Origin: Sphaerimonospora thailandensis
Lineage (GTDB): Bacteria; Actinomycetota; Actinomycetes; Streptosporangiales; Streptosporangiaceae
Reading direction: 5' to 3'
Assembly: GCF_016863115.1 (NCBI RefSeq)
Contig: NZ_BOOG01000005.1
Span: forward strand, 1 to 55,324
DNA: 55,324 nt
Shown here: positions 15,579 to 25,400 of the stretch, in pieces
Numbering within the stretch: the first letter of the stretch is position 1
Layout of the letters: the number at the start of each line of letters is the position of its first letter
The notes under the pieces: model-generated
The model's input: the letters and a program-made list of their open reading frames with translations, nothing else
Databases searched by the model: none
What the model was told of the DNA's origin: nothing
Translations under genes and position numbers: made by a program

Positions 15579-17930
15579 TCATATGCCGAGCAGGCGGCGG
15601 ATCCGGGCGGCGCTCATGGCCTGTGGTTGATCGGCGGACCATTCGAAGTCGTCAAGGAGGGCGTCGAGGTCGGCGCGGGCCGCCCCGCCACGTGCCACGG
15701 CTTCACGGGGGGTGAGCCCGCCCAGGGCCGGGATCGACTGGTCCACCCAGCTCCTCTCATAGTTCTGGATGAACTCTTCCATGATCTCCGCCGTCTGCTC
15801 GGGCGGGAGGCCGGGATCGGCTGACGCGGGGGCATCTCGCAGCGCGCGTTCGATCGGCACGCTGGACTCGTCGATCTGCCTGGCGTCGGGTGCGACGGAG
15901 CGGAGCAGTTCCTGCAGCTCGCGCAGACGCTCCACGGAGTTGGTCTCGATGGTCCAGCGCGGGCCGTCCCTCCGGATCGTGCCACGCACCACATCGTCGT
16001 CGCCCTTGGCGATGAGCTCGTCCGGCCCGCCCTGGCCGAGTCGCTCGGCCAGGGCCTGCCAGGAGGCAGCACCGACGTCGTAGCGGGCCGAGCAGATCAC
16101 CAGGTCGTGGCCCTCGCGGTTGGTGATGTGCGGCATGGGCTGCGGACCGAAGAACCGCGCGATCTCGTAAGGGCCGGGGTCCTCGGCCAGCAGCGCCAGC
16201 AGGTGCGGACGGCGCATGCGGTCGATTCTGAACGGGCTTCCGAAGATCTTCGGTCCGGTTCCATCGTCGAGCAGGCGGGTCAGGGCGAGATCGAGTGGCC
16301 TGGCGTGCTGGGAGAACAGCCGGTCACGCAGCACCACCGGGTCTCCTCCCGGCAGCGGCCGGACCGTCGCCTCGCCGAGCCGTACCGACACGACCTCCCA
16401 CAGCCGCAAGGGTGTGTCGCGCCATGTCTCCAGCAGGGCGCGCTCATCGCCGCGGAACCAGTCGCCGCGCTCTGCCAGGAAGGCGTCGAGGCACTCGATG
16501 GCCGCCAGGTCGGCGAACGCGGGCTCCAGCCCCGGGTTCTCGGTGATTTCGATCAGGTCGACGAGCAGATCGATCTGCGCCGGGCGCTGGGAGTAGAGGA
16601 GCAGGAGGTGATACAGCAGCACGGCGCGTGCGGGCAGGGGATGGTGCAGCTTGCCCAGGCAGCATTTCTTGTACTTCTGCCCGGAGCCGCAGGGACAGGG
16701 CTGGTTGCGACCCGTCGTGCCGGCCGGGGCCGCCAGCAACGGCCGCAGGGTGTGCCGCAGTCCCTGGCCGGGGGGCCCTCCCCATCGTCGCAGCAGGCTG
16801 TCGGCGCGGACGAGATCCCCCCGGCAGGCCGCGTACTCCGCCGCGTCGACCAGCGCGATCGGGTTGTCCGGATCGGCGGCGAGCACTTCATCGATCAGGC
16901 CCGCCGCCGTCCGCGGGTCGCCGCTCCCCTCCGCTGTGCGTGCCGCCAGCAGTAGCGCCACCGCCTTCTGGACGCCGGTCGATGCCGTACGGCGGAGCCC
17001 GGCGATGATCTCCTCGGGCAGGGGATCTTCCTCGGCCTCGTCGGCGGCCCGCTCCAGCAAGTCGCCGGAGTCGGCGAGAACGCCGACGACCAGGGACAGG
17101 TCATCCTCCGAGGAGTCGGGGGAACCGAGTATCCCGCGGATCATCGTGAGATGGACGATTTCTTCGTACGACAGGTTCTCCACATCGCCGGCTTCATCAG
17201 GGGCGCCCCTGAGGGACACGGCGCCATCGGCCACCTCCAGCTTCGCCAGCTGCAGCAGAGGACGCAACGGCGGCAGCGGCTCGGCGAACACGGCACGGTC
17301 CGCGGCGAGCAGGTCGGCCACGATTTCGTCGATGTCGACGAACGGCGAGAACTCCGTGGGCTCCTGCGCGAAGGCGGCGAGCCCGCTCATCGCGTGGGTC
17401 CGGAACGCTTCCACGACCTGCGGCAGCCGCTCGTACGGCCCGGCCGTACCCAGGTCGAACCTCTCCACCGTCAGACAGCCGTCACTGAGCCGCACCGAGA
17501 TCAGGTCATCAGGGGAGAAGTCGTTCAGCCACCCGTCAGGGCCGGTCAGGACCGTCTCCGCCAGGTAGTCCGCGTCGATCCGGTCGTCGATGCCGACGGT
17601 CCCACCGGTGCTCAGCGGGAGCCCGTCCTCGGCCAGGCGGACCCACAGGGCAAGGTCGTCCTCACCCGTCAGGACGCCCTCCTCGAGCTCAACCGAGGTG
17701 AGAAAGTGGGTGAACACCGCACCTTCCGCCAGGGTGAGCAGGTCGACCCACCCCTCGTCGGCCTCATGCGCCCGGGCGGATGTCCGCAACGCGAGTTCGA
17801 CCTCGTCCTCGCCGACTCCCACCGAGGCGGCCAGCTCGGCCGTGGTCACCGGGCCGGCGGCGGCGAGACGCGAGAGGACCTTCGGGAGCCAGGTGCGCGG
17901 ATCTGACGATCTGAGCTGGCGTACGTTCAT
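15579..17930 (-). CDS. Large SEC-C zinc-motif protein
   Basis: A 783-aa protein of unknown function. The only firm domain is a central SEC-C motif, CPCGSGQKYKKCC, with C412, C414, C423 and C424 in the exact CXCX8CC spacing that binds zinc at the SecA C-terminus and in many accessory proteins. The N-terminus (about 1-60) looks like a winged-helix (VTTAELAASVGVGEDEVELALRT). Helical, repeat-like sequence resembling TPRs occupies about 310-400. The C-terminus (ALGGLTPREAVARGG, then ARIRRLLGI) resembles the tail found on other SEC-C/MbcA-ParS-like proteins. It is transcribed divergently from a SNF2 helicase 101 bp away, so the two probably share a control region. Confidence 0.7.
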   Translation of the reverse strand: MNVRQLRSSDPRTWLPKVLSRLAAAGPVTTAELAASVGVGEDEVELALRTSARAHEADEGWVDLLTLAEGAVFTHFLTSVELEEGVLTGEDDLALWVRLAEDGLPLSTGGTVGIDDRIDADYLAETVLTGPDGWLNDFSPDDLISVRLSDGCLTVERFDLGTAGPYERLPQVVEAFRTHAMSGLAAFAQEPTEFSPFVDIDEIVADLLAADRAVFAEPLPPLRPLLQLAKLEVADGAVSLRGAPDEAGDVENLSYEEIVHLTMIRGILGSPDSSEDDLSLVVGVLADSGDLLERAADEAEEDPLPEEIIAGLRRTASTGVQKAVALLLAARTAEGSGDPRTAAGLIDEVLAADPDNPIALVDAAEYAACRGDLVRADSLLRRWGGPPGQGLRHTLRPLLAAPAGTTGRNQPCPCGSGQKYKKCCLGKLHHPLPARAVLLYHLLLLYSQRPAQIDLLVDLIEITENPGLEPAFADLAAIECLDAFLAERGDWFRGDERALLETWRDTPLRLWEVVSVRLGEATVRPLPGGDPVVLRDRLFSQHARPLDLALTRLLDDGTGPKIFGSPFRIDRMRRPHLLALLAEDPGPYEIARFFGPQPMPHITNREGHDLVICSARYDVGAASWQALAERLGQGGPDELIAKGDDDVVRGTIRRDGPRWTIETNSVERLRELQELLRSVAPDARQIDESSVPIERALRDAPASADPGLPPEQTAEIMEEFIQNYERSWVDQSIPALGGLTPREAVARGGAARADLDALLDDFEWSADQPQAMSAARIRRLLGI

Positions 17931-18031
17931 ACCTCATTGTCGTCCATCATGCCGGGTGGCCGCTCGAGCTTCGCTAGGCTTACACCCTCCCCGATCTTCT
18001 CCCCGAACCATTCTCTCCGAGAGACTCACCT

Positions 18032-19675
18032 ATGCCGCTCAGCCTCTACCGGTCTCTGCTTGATCAGTTGAATCGTCCTGTGAACCCGGATCGCGCTTCG
18101 CTCGTGCAGGATGCCGCCGATGTGTGGAACAGGCCGGGATTCGACACCCTTCTCTCGATCCCCAGGCTGGGCTTCGAGCCGTTCGACTACCAGGTCGCCG
18201 CCGCGAAAACGGTGCTGCGCCGCATGCGGGGACGGGCCATCCTGGCCGATGAGGTGGGCCTGGGCAAGACGATCGAGGCCGGGCTGGTCCTGGCGGAGCT
18301 GCGCGCCCGCGGCATGGCTGCCCGTTCACTCGTCGTCACCCCGGCAGGACTGGTCGGCCAGTGGGGCGAGGAGCTCGGACGCAAGTTCGGTCTTCCCACC
18401 ACCGTGGCGACCGGCAAGGGCTGGGACGACGACGGATCCGTCGTGGTGGCTTCGCTCGCCACGGCCCGGCGCGATCCGCTGCGCTCCAGACTCACCGCCG
18501 AGCCGTGGGACATCGTGATCATAGACGAGGCGCACCGGGTACGCGGCGCACGCAGCGCCTCGGGCAAGCTGGCCAGGGAACTCCGCGGCCGCCACTATCT
18601 GCTGCTGACCGCCACCCCCGTGGAGAACAGGCTCCAGGACCTGTACGAGCTGATCAGCATCGTCTCACCAGGTCTGCTCGGCACAGCCGCCCAGTTCAAG
18701 GCCAGGCACGGCGGCGGGGACACGCCGCGCAATCCCAGCGAGTTGCGGGCCCGGACCCGTGAGGTGATGGTAAGGCACCGCCGCAGCGAGGTGGCGGTGC
18801 TGCTGCCGCAGCGGCTCGCCGAGACCGCGCTGATCACACCTGCCGATGAGGAGGCCGCGTTCTACTCCGCCCTGCTGCGGCGGATCCGCTCCGAAGCCCG
18901 GGGTGCGGCGCACAGCCACCGGTTCACGCTGCGCAGCCTGGCCAAGCTGGCCGGTTCCAGTCCTGCCGCGGTCGCGCCCACCCTGGCCAAGATCGGCTGG
19001 GATGAGCTCGCCTCGGCGGCGCAGGCCGTACAGCGGCATGAGAAGACCGCAGAGTTGCTGCGCCGCCTGAAGCCGTTCGTCGAGCGGGATGAGAAGGTCC
19101 TGGTCTTCACCGCCTACCGGCAGACGCTGGACGGCCTCGCTCAGGCGCTGGCGGGCGAGGGGATCCCCGCCGCCGTCTACCACGGCAGCCTCTCGCGGCA
19201 CGACAAGGACAAGGCGGTCGCGTCGTTCCGCGACGAAGCGCCGGTGCTGCTGTCCACCGAGTCCGCGGGCGAAGGCCGGAACCTGCAGTTCTGCCACGTT
19301 ATGATCAACATGGATCTGCCGTGGAACCCGATGCAGATCGAGCAGCGACTGGGCCGGCTGCACCGGGTCGGCCAGACCCACGACGTGCTCCTCACCAACC
19401 TCGTCGCCCGCGGCACGATCGAGCAGCGCATCCTGCATGTCCTCGAAAGGAAGATCAACCTGTTCGAACTGGTCGTCGGGGAGCTCGACATGATTCTCGG
19501 CCGGGTCGACGACGACTTCGACTTCGAGGCCTCGGTCTTCGACGCGCTCGTCGCGGCTGGAGACGATGACGACTTCGGAGCCCGGCTGGAGTCACTCGGC
19601 GATGATCTGGCGCGGGCCCGCGCCGATTACCTGGCGGGCCGGGGCTCGATCGACGCTCTCGTAGGCGAGGACTGA
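18032..19675 (+). CDS. SNF2/RapA-type DEAH helicase-like ATPase
   Basis: A 547-aa superfamily 2 ATPase. Motif I is LADEVGLGKTIEAG (about residues 71-84), motif II DEAH near 166, and motif III LLTATPVENR. The second lobe has VFTAYRQTLDGL, LLSTESAGEGRNLQ, and motif VI EQRLGRLHRVGQ. This is the compact SNF2 type, close to RapA/HepA, without an obvious N- or C-terminal effector domain. Such proteins translocate on DNA to remodel bound proteins and occur in several defence systems. The acidic C-terminus (DDDFDFEA, then DDDDFG) is notable. Its stop is followed directly by the next start (TGAATG), so the two are one operon. Confidence 0.85.
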   Translation: MPLSLYRSLLDQLNRPVNPDRASLVQDAADVWNRPGFDTLLSIPRLGFEPFDYQVAAAKTVLRRMRGRAILADEVGLGKTIEAGLVLAELRARGMAARSLVVTPAGLVGQWGEELGRKFGLPTTVATGKGWDDDGSVVVASLATARRDPLRSRLTAEPWDIVIIDEAHRVRGARSASGKLARELRGRHYLLLTATPVENRLQDLYELISIVSPGLLGTAAQFKARHGGGDTPRNPSELRARTREVMVRHRRSEVAVLLPQRLAETALITPADEEAAFYSALLRRIRSEARGAAHSHRFTLRSLAKLAGSSPAAVAPTLAKIGWDELASAAQAVQRHEKTAELLRRLKPFVERDEKVLVFTAYRQTLDGLAQALAGEGIPAAVYHGSLSRHDKDKAVASFRDEAPVLLSTESAGEGRNLQFCHVMINMDLPWNPMQIEQRLGRLHRVGQTHDVLLTNLVARGTIEQRILHVLERKINLFELVVGELDMILGRVDDDFDFEASVFDALVAAGDDDDFGARLESLGDDLARARADYLAGRGSIDALVGED

Positions 19676-21604
19676 ATGACAACCGATTCGGGGCTGCGTT
19701 TCTGGCTGCGCTATGTCGAGACGGAAGGCGGACTGGCCGAGCCGGTGATCGACGGCAACCTGGTGTTGCTGCCGCCGGCGCTCGCGGCGGAGTTCGACCT
19801 TCCTGGTGAGCTGACGGTCACCTCCGACCCTGACGCGGCCCGCGAGGACGGCCTGACCTTCCTGGCGACCGGGCATCCCGCGCCCACCCGGGCCGCGGAC
19901 CTGGTGCTGGCTCAAGGAGACGCCGGGATCGTCGCGCTCACTCCGCCCGCCTCCGTACCACCCAACGCGGACGTGTTGCTGGCCGCGGCCCGCGACCAGT
20001 TCCCCGTCGACCATGGCCGGATCGACCCGGCCGGCTCCCCGGCCGCGACAGTACGCCCGATGCTGCGGGTCGGCGTGCTGATCAGTTACTCCCTCTCAGC
20101 TGAAGATCACTTCCAGGAGCGAGCGGAGTGCTGGCTGGACGTGCGATCCAGGCTGCCCCTTCCAGACGCCTGGGTGCCCAAGCTCGTACGGCTCCCGCCT
20201 GCCGAGAAACCGCGGATGGATCTGCCCGGCGGGCTGGAGGAGGCGCTCACCGAAGCGCACCAGATCATCGAGACCACGGCACGCGCCCGGCGCGGCACGC
20301 TCGCCGGGCAGTCCCAGACGGCCTTCAGGCAGGAACAGCAGCGAGCCCGCGACTACTACGACGACCAGATCGCCTCAGTCGAGAACCGGCTCCGCGGCGC
20401 CGACGAGGAGCGGGCCGCCATCCTGACCGCGCGGCTCACGGCCACGCGGGAGGAACGGGCCCGGCGGCTCACCGAGATCGCCGAGAAATACCAGGCCCAC
20501 CATGAGATCCGGCCCTACCGGCTGCATGTCGTCCAGGTGCCGGCGATCCGGTTCCCCGTCGACGTGTTACGCGGCTCCCGGCGCTATCCGCTGGTGCTCG
20601 ACTACCTGACCCCGCTCGGGGCGTTCGCCGCATTGCGCTGCCCAAGCTGCGACAAGCCCGAACCACTGGTGGCCTCGAAAACCAAGCTGGGCTGCGAGTC
20701 CTGTCTGGCCAAGCCGGCGGAACCCGTGACATCTCCCCCGCCAGTCGGCCGTGACAGAGCGAAACCAGCCGGAGCCGCCCCCTCGGCGCCGGCCAAGGCC
20801 ACACCACCGGTCAAACCGGTCGCGAAACCGGCGAAGACCGCGCCTCCGGAGGAATCTGCGGCGGCGCGACCGAAGGTCCTGCCGCCCAAGGCGAAGGCGC
20901 AGGCCGTCCCGAAGGCGGGTGAGAAACTCGCCCGGGAATTCTGGACGGCGACCACCCGGAGCGGCCTCGCCCTCTACCCCCTGCTCATGCCGGACTCTCC
21001 GGCCGCCACCCTGTTCCGGCTGTACGGCACCGGCGGACCCGGCATGCTCCTCGGCACGAAGACAGCCATAACGCACTGGACGACGGCCGCCTGCTCCTCT
21101 CACCCCGGACAGCCGGAGGCGGTGAGCGGCCAGGCACAGGCGGGCGACTACCTGTACAAATATCAGATCACCTGGCGGTTCGACGGGGACGTCCCCCGGG
21201 TCGAGGAACTCCTGCCGAACATCAATGAGCCCGGACGCAGGTTCCACCCGCACTGGATGGTCATCAGGGGTCTGGGACGTGGCACCCGGGACCTCGCCGC
21301 CCCGCGCGGCCTCGACCCGGTGGAGCGGTTGATCTGGAAGCACTCGCTGCCCTACTGCGGGCTACCACTCGTGCTGCGGATGCTCACCGCCTGGAACCGC
21401 ATCCCCGACCAGGCCGTCGTGTGCCGATCACACCCGTCGAAGGCGATCGCGGCCGCCATCGACCGGATGATCGGCTACCGGGCCGGAGATCGCGGCCACT
21501 ACAGCGAGGTCGCCGACCTGTATCACATCGACGAGGACCTCATCCGGACCGCGGACAAGACCCTGGCGCGCCGCCTGAAGCTGTCCGCGACTCAGCCGTG
21601 GTAA
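19676..21604 (+). CDS. Coiled-coil/zinc-ribbon partner of the SNF2 protein
   Basis: A 642-aa protein with no family I recognise. What can be seen: an N-terminal domain of about 190 residues; a charged helical, probably coiled-coil stretch at about 195-285 rich in R/E/Q; a CPSC...CESC zinc ribbon near residues 322-345; a Pro/Ala/Lys-rich linker to about 415; and a C-terminal globular region with aromatic and His residues (FHPHWMVIRGLGRG). It is expressed with the SNF2-type ATPase, so it is probably its DNA- or protein-binding partner. GC-rich codon use matches the neighbours. Confidence 0.65.
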   Translation: MTTDSGLRFWLRYVETEGGLAEPVIDGNLVLLPPALAAEFDLPGELTVTSDPDAAREDGLTFLATGHPAPTRAADLVLAQGDAGIVALTPPASVPPNADVLLAAARDQFPVDHGRIDPAGSPAATVRPMLRVGVLISYSLSAEDHFQERAECWLDVRSRLPLPDAWVPKLVRLPPAEKPRMDLPGGLEEALTEAHQIIETTARARRGTLAGQSQTAFRQEQQRARDYYDDQIASVENRLRGADEERAAILTARLTATREERARRLTEIAEKYQAHHEIRPYRLHVVQVPAIRFPVDVLRGSRRYPLVLDYLTPLGAFAALRCPSCDKPEPLVASKTKLGCESCLAKPAEPVTSPPPVGRDRAKPAGAAPSAPAKATPPVKPVAKPAKTAPPEESAAARPKVLPPKAKAQAVPKAGEKLAREFWTATTRSGLALYPLLMPDSPAATLFRLYGTGGPGMLLGTKTAITHWTTAACSSHPGQPEAVSGQAQAGDYLYKYQITWRFDGDVPRVEELLPNINEPGRRFHPHWMVIRGLGRGTRDLAAPRGLDPVERLIWKHSLPYCGLPLVLRMLTAWNRIPDQAVVCRSHPSKAIAAAIDRMIGYRAGDRGHYSEVADLYHIDEDLIRTADKTLARRLKLSATQPW

Positions 21605-21694
21605 GGGAGACGAGCGTGAGTGAGCGGGGCCGCATTCGGTCTGGTGCTAGCCGTATGCAGACCTCACATGCGCGAAAAGCATTATGCTTACATC

Positions 21695-21931
21695 ATGGAC
21701 GCCACCTTGCAGGTCAGAGGGCTGGGTACGGAAGTGGTCGCCGAACTGAAAGCGCGGGCCGCGCGTAAGCGCATGTCGCTGTCCGCGTATGTGGCCGACA
21801 TCCTCACCGAAGTCGCCGCCACTCCCTCCCCCGACACGATCAGAGAACGACTGGAGGCGCTCCGATCGCTCGGCGGCGGGGCGAGTCGTGACGACGTCGT
21901 CACCGAGATACGGAAGATCCGCGAGACGTGA
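21695..21931 (+). CDS. vapB: VapB-type antitoxin
   Basis: A 78-aa ribbon-helix-helix-like antitoxin: MDATLQVRGLGTEVVAELK is the beta strand and first helix, RMSLSAYVADIL the second, and a C-terminal tail (DVVTEIRKIRET) would bind the toxin. A longer frame from 21620 exists, but the ATG at 21695 begins the family-like sequence. A TATGCT element at 21683-21688 lies just 7 bases before this ATG, so the mRNA may be leaderless. No clear -35 box is seen. It overlaps vapC by four bases (GTGA). Confidence 0.82.
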   Translation: MDATLQVRGLGTEVVAELKARAARKRMSLSAYVADILTEVAATPSPDTIRERLEALRSLGGGASRDDVVTEIRKIRET

Positions 21932-22314
21932 TCGTCATCGACAGCTCGGCGCTCGTCGAGGCCTTGGCCGGAGACACCGCCGCAGACGAACTGCTCGCAC
22001 GCGTCGCCGAGAACCGGCTCCACATCCCTTACCTGCTCGACTACGAGTTCCGTAACGCCATACGCGGCCTGCTTCTCGGCGGGAAGATCAGTGAGGCCCG
22101 CGCCGAGGGAGCCCGGATCGTCAAGGCGGGCCTGCCCTTCACCCGTCACGCCGACGACCTGACCGCCGATCGCGCCTGGGACCTGCGAGCCAACTTCAAC
22201 GGTTACGACGCCACCTACGTCGCCCTGGCCGAAGCGCTGGACTGCGCCCTGGTCACCACAGACGAGAAGATCTACAAGGTGGCGAGCAAGTACATCGACG
22301 TCGATCTCTGCTGA
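21928..22314 (+). CDS. vapC: VapC-type PIN-domain toxin
   Basis: A 128-aa PIN-domain ribonuclease. The acidic residues expected for metal binding are visible: Asp in MIVIDSSALVEAL, Glu in YLLDYEFRNAI, Asp in GYDATYVALAEAL and Asp in LVTTDEKIY. VapC toxins cleave tRNA or rRNA and are held inactive by VapB. It starts at GTG 21928, overlapping the antitoxin stop. It is a compact, complete toxin-antitoxin pair lying between the SNF2 operon and the convergent FHA/IDO fusion gene. The 99 bp after its stop shows no clear terminator. Confidence 0.87.
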   Translation: MIVIDSSALVEALAGDTAADELLARVAENRLHIPYLLDYEFRNAIRGLLLGGKISEARAEGARIVKAGLPFTRHADDLTADRAWDLRANFNGYDATYVALAEALDCALVTTDEKIYKVASKYIDVDLC

Positions 22315-22413
22315 TCTCTGGTCGGTTGTGAGTCCGTGCAACGTGAATATCCGCGGGCTGCCCTTCGCCTGTGTGTCGGCCTCAGCCGCGCATGCCCTTG
22401 TCGCGATCGAGCG

Positions 22414-25400
22414 TCAATCGGGAAGTGGTAGCGGACCGCCGTGGCCGGGCATGCCCCGGTCGGCCGGGATCGGCTCCTCGACCCCACCGTCGGCCGTGAT
22501 GCCCTGGCCGCGGGTCTGCTCGGCGAGGCGCCGGTAGTAGGCCGAGACCGCGGCGAGCGCCTCGCGTGCCGTGTTCAGCAGCGTGGCTCCCGCCTGCTCG
22601 ACGACGTCGGCCTCGTGGATCTCGAACGCCCGGATCCCTTCCAGCACCGCGGTTTTCAGGTCGCGCAGCAGTTGGACGTCGGCGTGCGCGTAGCTGCGGC
22701 ACAGCGCCGAGACCCGCCGGAAGTCGTCCCCGGCGAGCAGCGACTCCTTGACGGCGGATACGGAATGCCGGACCAGCCCGACGTCCGGCCGCGCGGACAT
22801 GGCGGCGAGATCGGCGTCGAAGGACCGGAGGTCCAGGTGCGGATCGCAGAAGCCGGCGGTGAGTTGCCACAGGGCGCGCAGGTCCTCGTGCACCAGCCCG
22901 TCCAGATAACTGACCAGGAACCGCCGGTGCGCCTCGAGGACGTACTGCGCCTTGAAGGGTGTCAGCTCCCGGGGATCCTCACCCAGGGTGGTGACCAACG
23001 TGGTGAACTCGTAGTCGGAGGTCAACGCGTTTTCCATGCCGACCAGCAGGTACACGAACCGTGCCCAGGTCCGGAACAGTTCTTCCAGCGGCAGCGCGCG
23101 CAGACCGTCCTCGGTGAGCACCACGCCCCACCGGCCGCCGAACCGCAACCGGCGCAGGTGGCCGATCTGGTACATCGCGAGTTGGGAGTCGATCTCGGCG
23201 TGCGCGTGGTGCAGCACTTTCCGGTACGCCCCGGTCGCGTCGAGCCCGACGTGGTTGCGGACGATCTGCGGCCCGCCGATGTGCAGGTGCAGGAATTCGC
23301 CGACGTCGAACACCGCGCCGCCGATCGCCATCCAGTAGCCCGCCTCCGCGGTGTTGCGCCGCGCCAGATCCGACACCTCGAAGCGGGGCCCCTGCTGCGC
23401 GTGGCCCAGATAGGTGGTGAAGACGTCCTGGCCCAGACGTCCGTCGGCCACCAACCGGCGGAGGAACTCACGGCCGTCGCCGGGCACGATGTCGGTCAAC
23501 GCCTGGAGCACGGCGGTGGCGAACGGTGCGCTGCCGCACACGTAGACGAATGCGCCGCGACCGCCGTCGTCGGTGGACCGCAGCAGCTCCCAGAGCGCGT
23601 CCGCCTCGGCGCGGACCAGGTCGTCCACCCGGCTCCGCCGTCCGGCCTGGACGACGTGGCGCCGGCCGTCGAATCCGACCGCGGCATCGGCACGGGAGAA
23701 CGCGACGGAGAGTTTCAGCCGGCCCGCGGCCGCCGCCGTGTCCAGGTCCGCGTGCTCGACGAATTCCTCCGGCGTCCGGATCCCCAGATAGAGCCGGTTC
23801 TCCCCCGAACCGGTGCGGGCGGCGACGAACCCCAGGAACGGGGCGATCCCGGAACCGGCCGCGAACATGACGACGGGCCGGGCCGGATCGGCCGGCAGCC
23901 GGAACCGGGGCGTGGGGACGATCTGCAGCGACAGCCGGTGCCGGCCCTCGGCGCTCACCCGGCGCAGGAAATGCGATGCCGTGCCCTGCCGTTCCCTCGG
24001 GTACGACCACGGCGTCTGGGCGGAGGTGTAGCCGAGGCCGGCGACCACCAGCTTCAGTGTGGTGGCCGGCTCGCCGGGCGGCGGCGCCGAGGCGATCGAA
24101 TACAGCCGGAACGGCTCGGGCGGAACCACCGCGCAGAACGCGTCGTCCTCGCGTGGGTCGGCCTTCCACAGCCGGGTGACGTCATATCCGCCCGCGTACA
24201 ACAGGTTCAGGACGTCCCACAGCTCCCACTGGTCCTCCATGCGGGCGTCCACCACCCGCTGCCACGAGCCCACGGCCGTCAGCTTCACCAGCCGTTTGGC
24301 CACGTCCCGTCCGATCGGCCGGAGCCGGGCGAAGCGCAGCAGTGTCCGCAGCGGCAGCACGTCGACGTCGCCGTATCCTGCCCGGCAGGCCACCGCCGCT
24401 CGCCACCGCGGGGTGAGCCGCACCAGCTCGTCGCCGGTCGCCTGCAGGGCGGCGACGGTGCGGCGTACCAACTCGTCGTCGTTCTCGGCCAGCACGCCGA
24501 CCCGGTCGCCGGGCAGGTGGTGCACGCCCTGCCCGGTGACGTCGATGTCCAGATAGCAGGTCCAGGCGCCGGACTCTGCGGTGACGACCCGGCCCCGGCG
24601 GGCGGTCCCGAACACCACCGGCGGACCCACCGGCGGGCGGCGCTCATCGCGGGCGATGGCCAGTTGGTCGTCCACCCTGTCCCAGGTCCGGTCCTTGAAC
24701 AGTCCGGTGAACCGGGCGCCGGTCGTCACCTGGCGGCCGACCTTGAACGCCACCTCCAGGAAGCCGTACGTCTTGACGCGGTGCAGGCCCATCCAGCCGC
24801 GGTCGCCCAGATAGGCGTCGAGCACGGCGTTGTAGACGCCGCGCAGGGTGCTGTTGCGGGTGTCCTCGACGTACTGTCGCACCGACACCTCGCGTAACGC
24901 GGCGATCAGCTCCTGCCAGTGCCGGGGGAAGAATCCGGCGAGGTAGGTGCTCTGCCGCCCGACCACCGAGCCGTAGTCCCGGCGCTCGAGAAACGCGTCC
25001 AGCGCGTGGATCTGCGGTTGCGCGGTCCCGCTCGGGCTGGGTGCGCCGTCGAAGATCGGAACGCCCGCGGTGCCGACCGTCTTGGCCCACAACACCTGGT
25101 CGAGCGGGTGCCGGGCTCGGGGGTTGGGATCGAGCTGCGGATAAATGGTCTGGGTGACGTGCTGCAGCCGGTCGAGGATCACCAGGAGCGCGCGCTCCAA
25201 GGAGGCGGGATCGTCCGCGACGACGGCCTCCTGAGCCGCCAGCATGGCGCCCAGCACGGGCGTGAGCTCCATCGCGAATTCGGTGGTGACCAGGTAGAAC
25301 ACCTGCTCCGCCGGGTTGTTCCAGGCCGGCACGAGCAGGTCCATGTTGTCCAGCGCCCGCGGCCCGGCGGGATCGCGCAGCCGCCAGTTGTAGAAGAACA

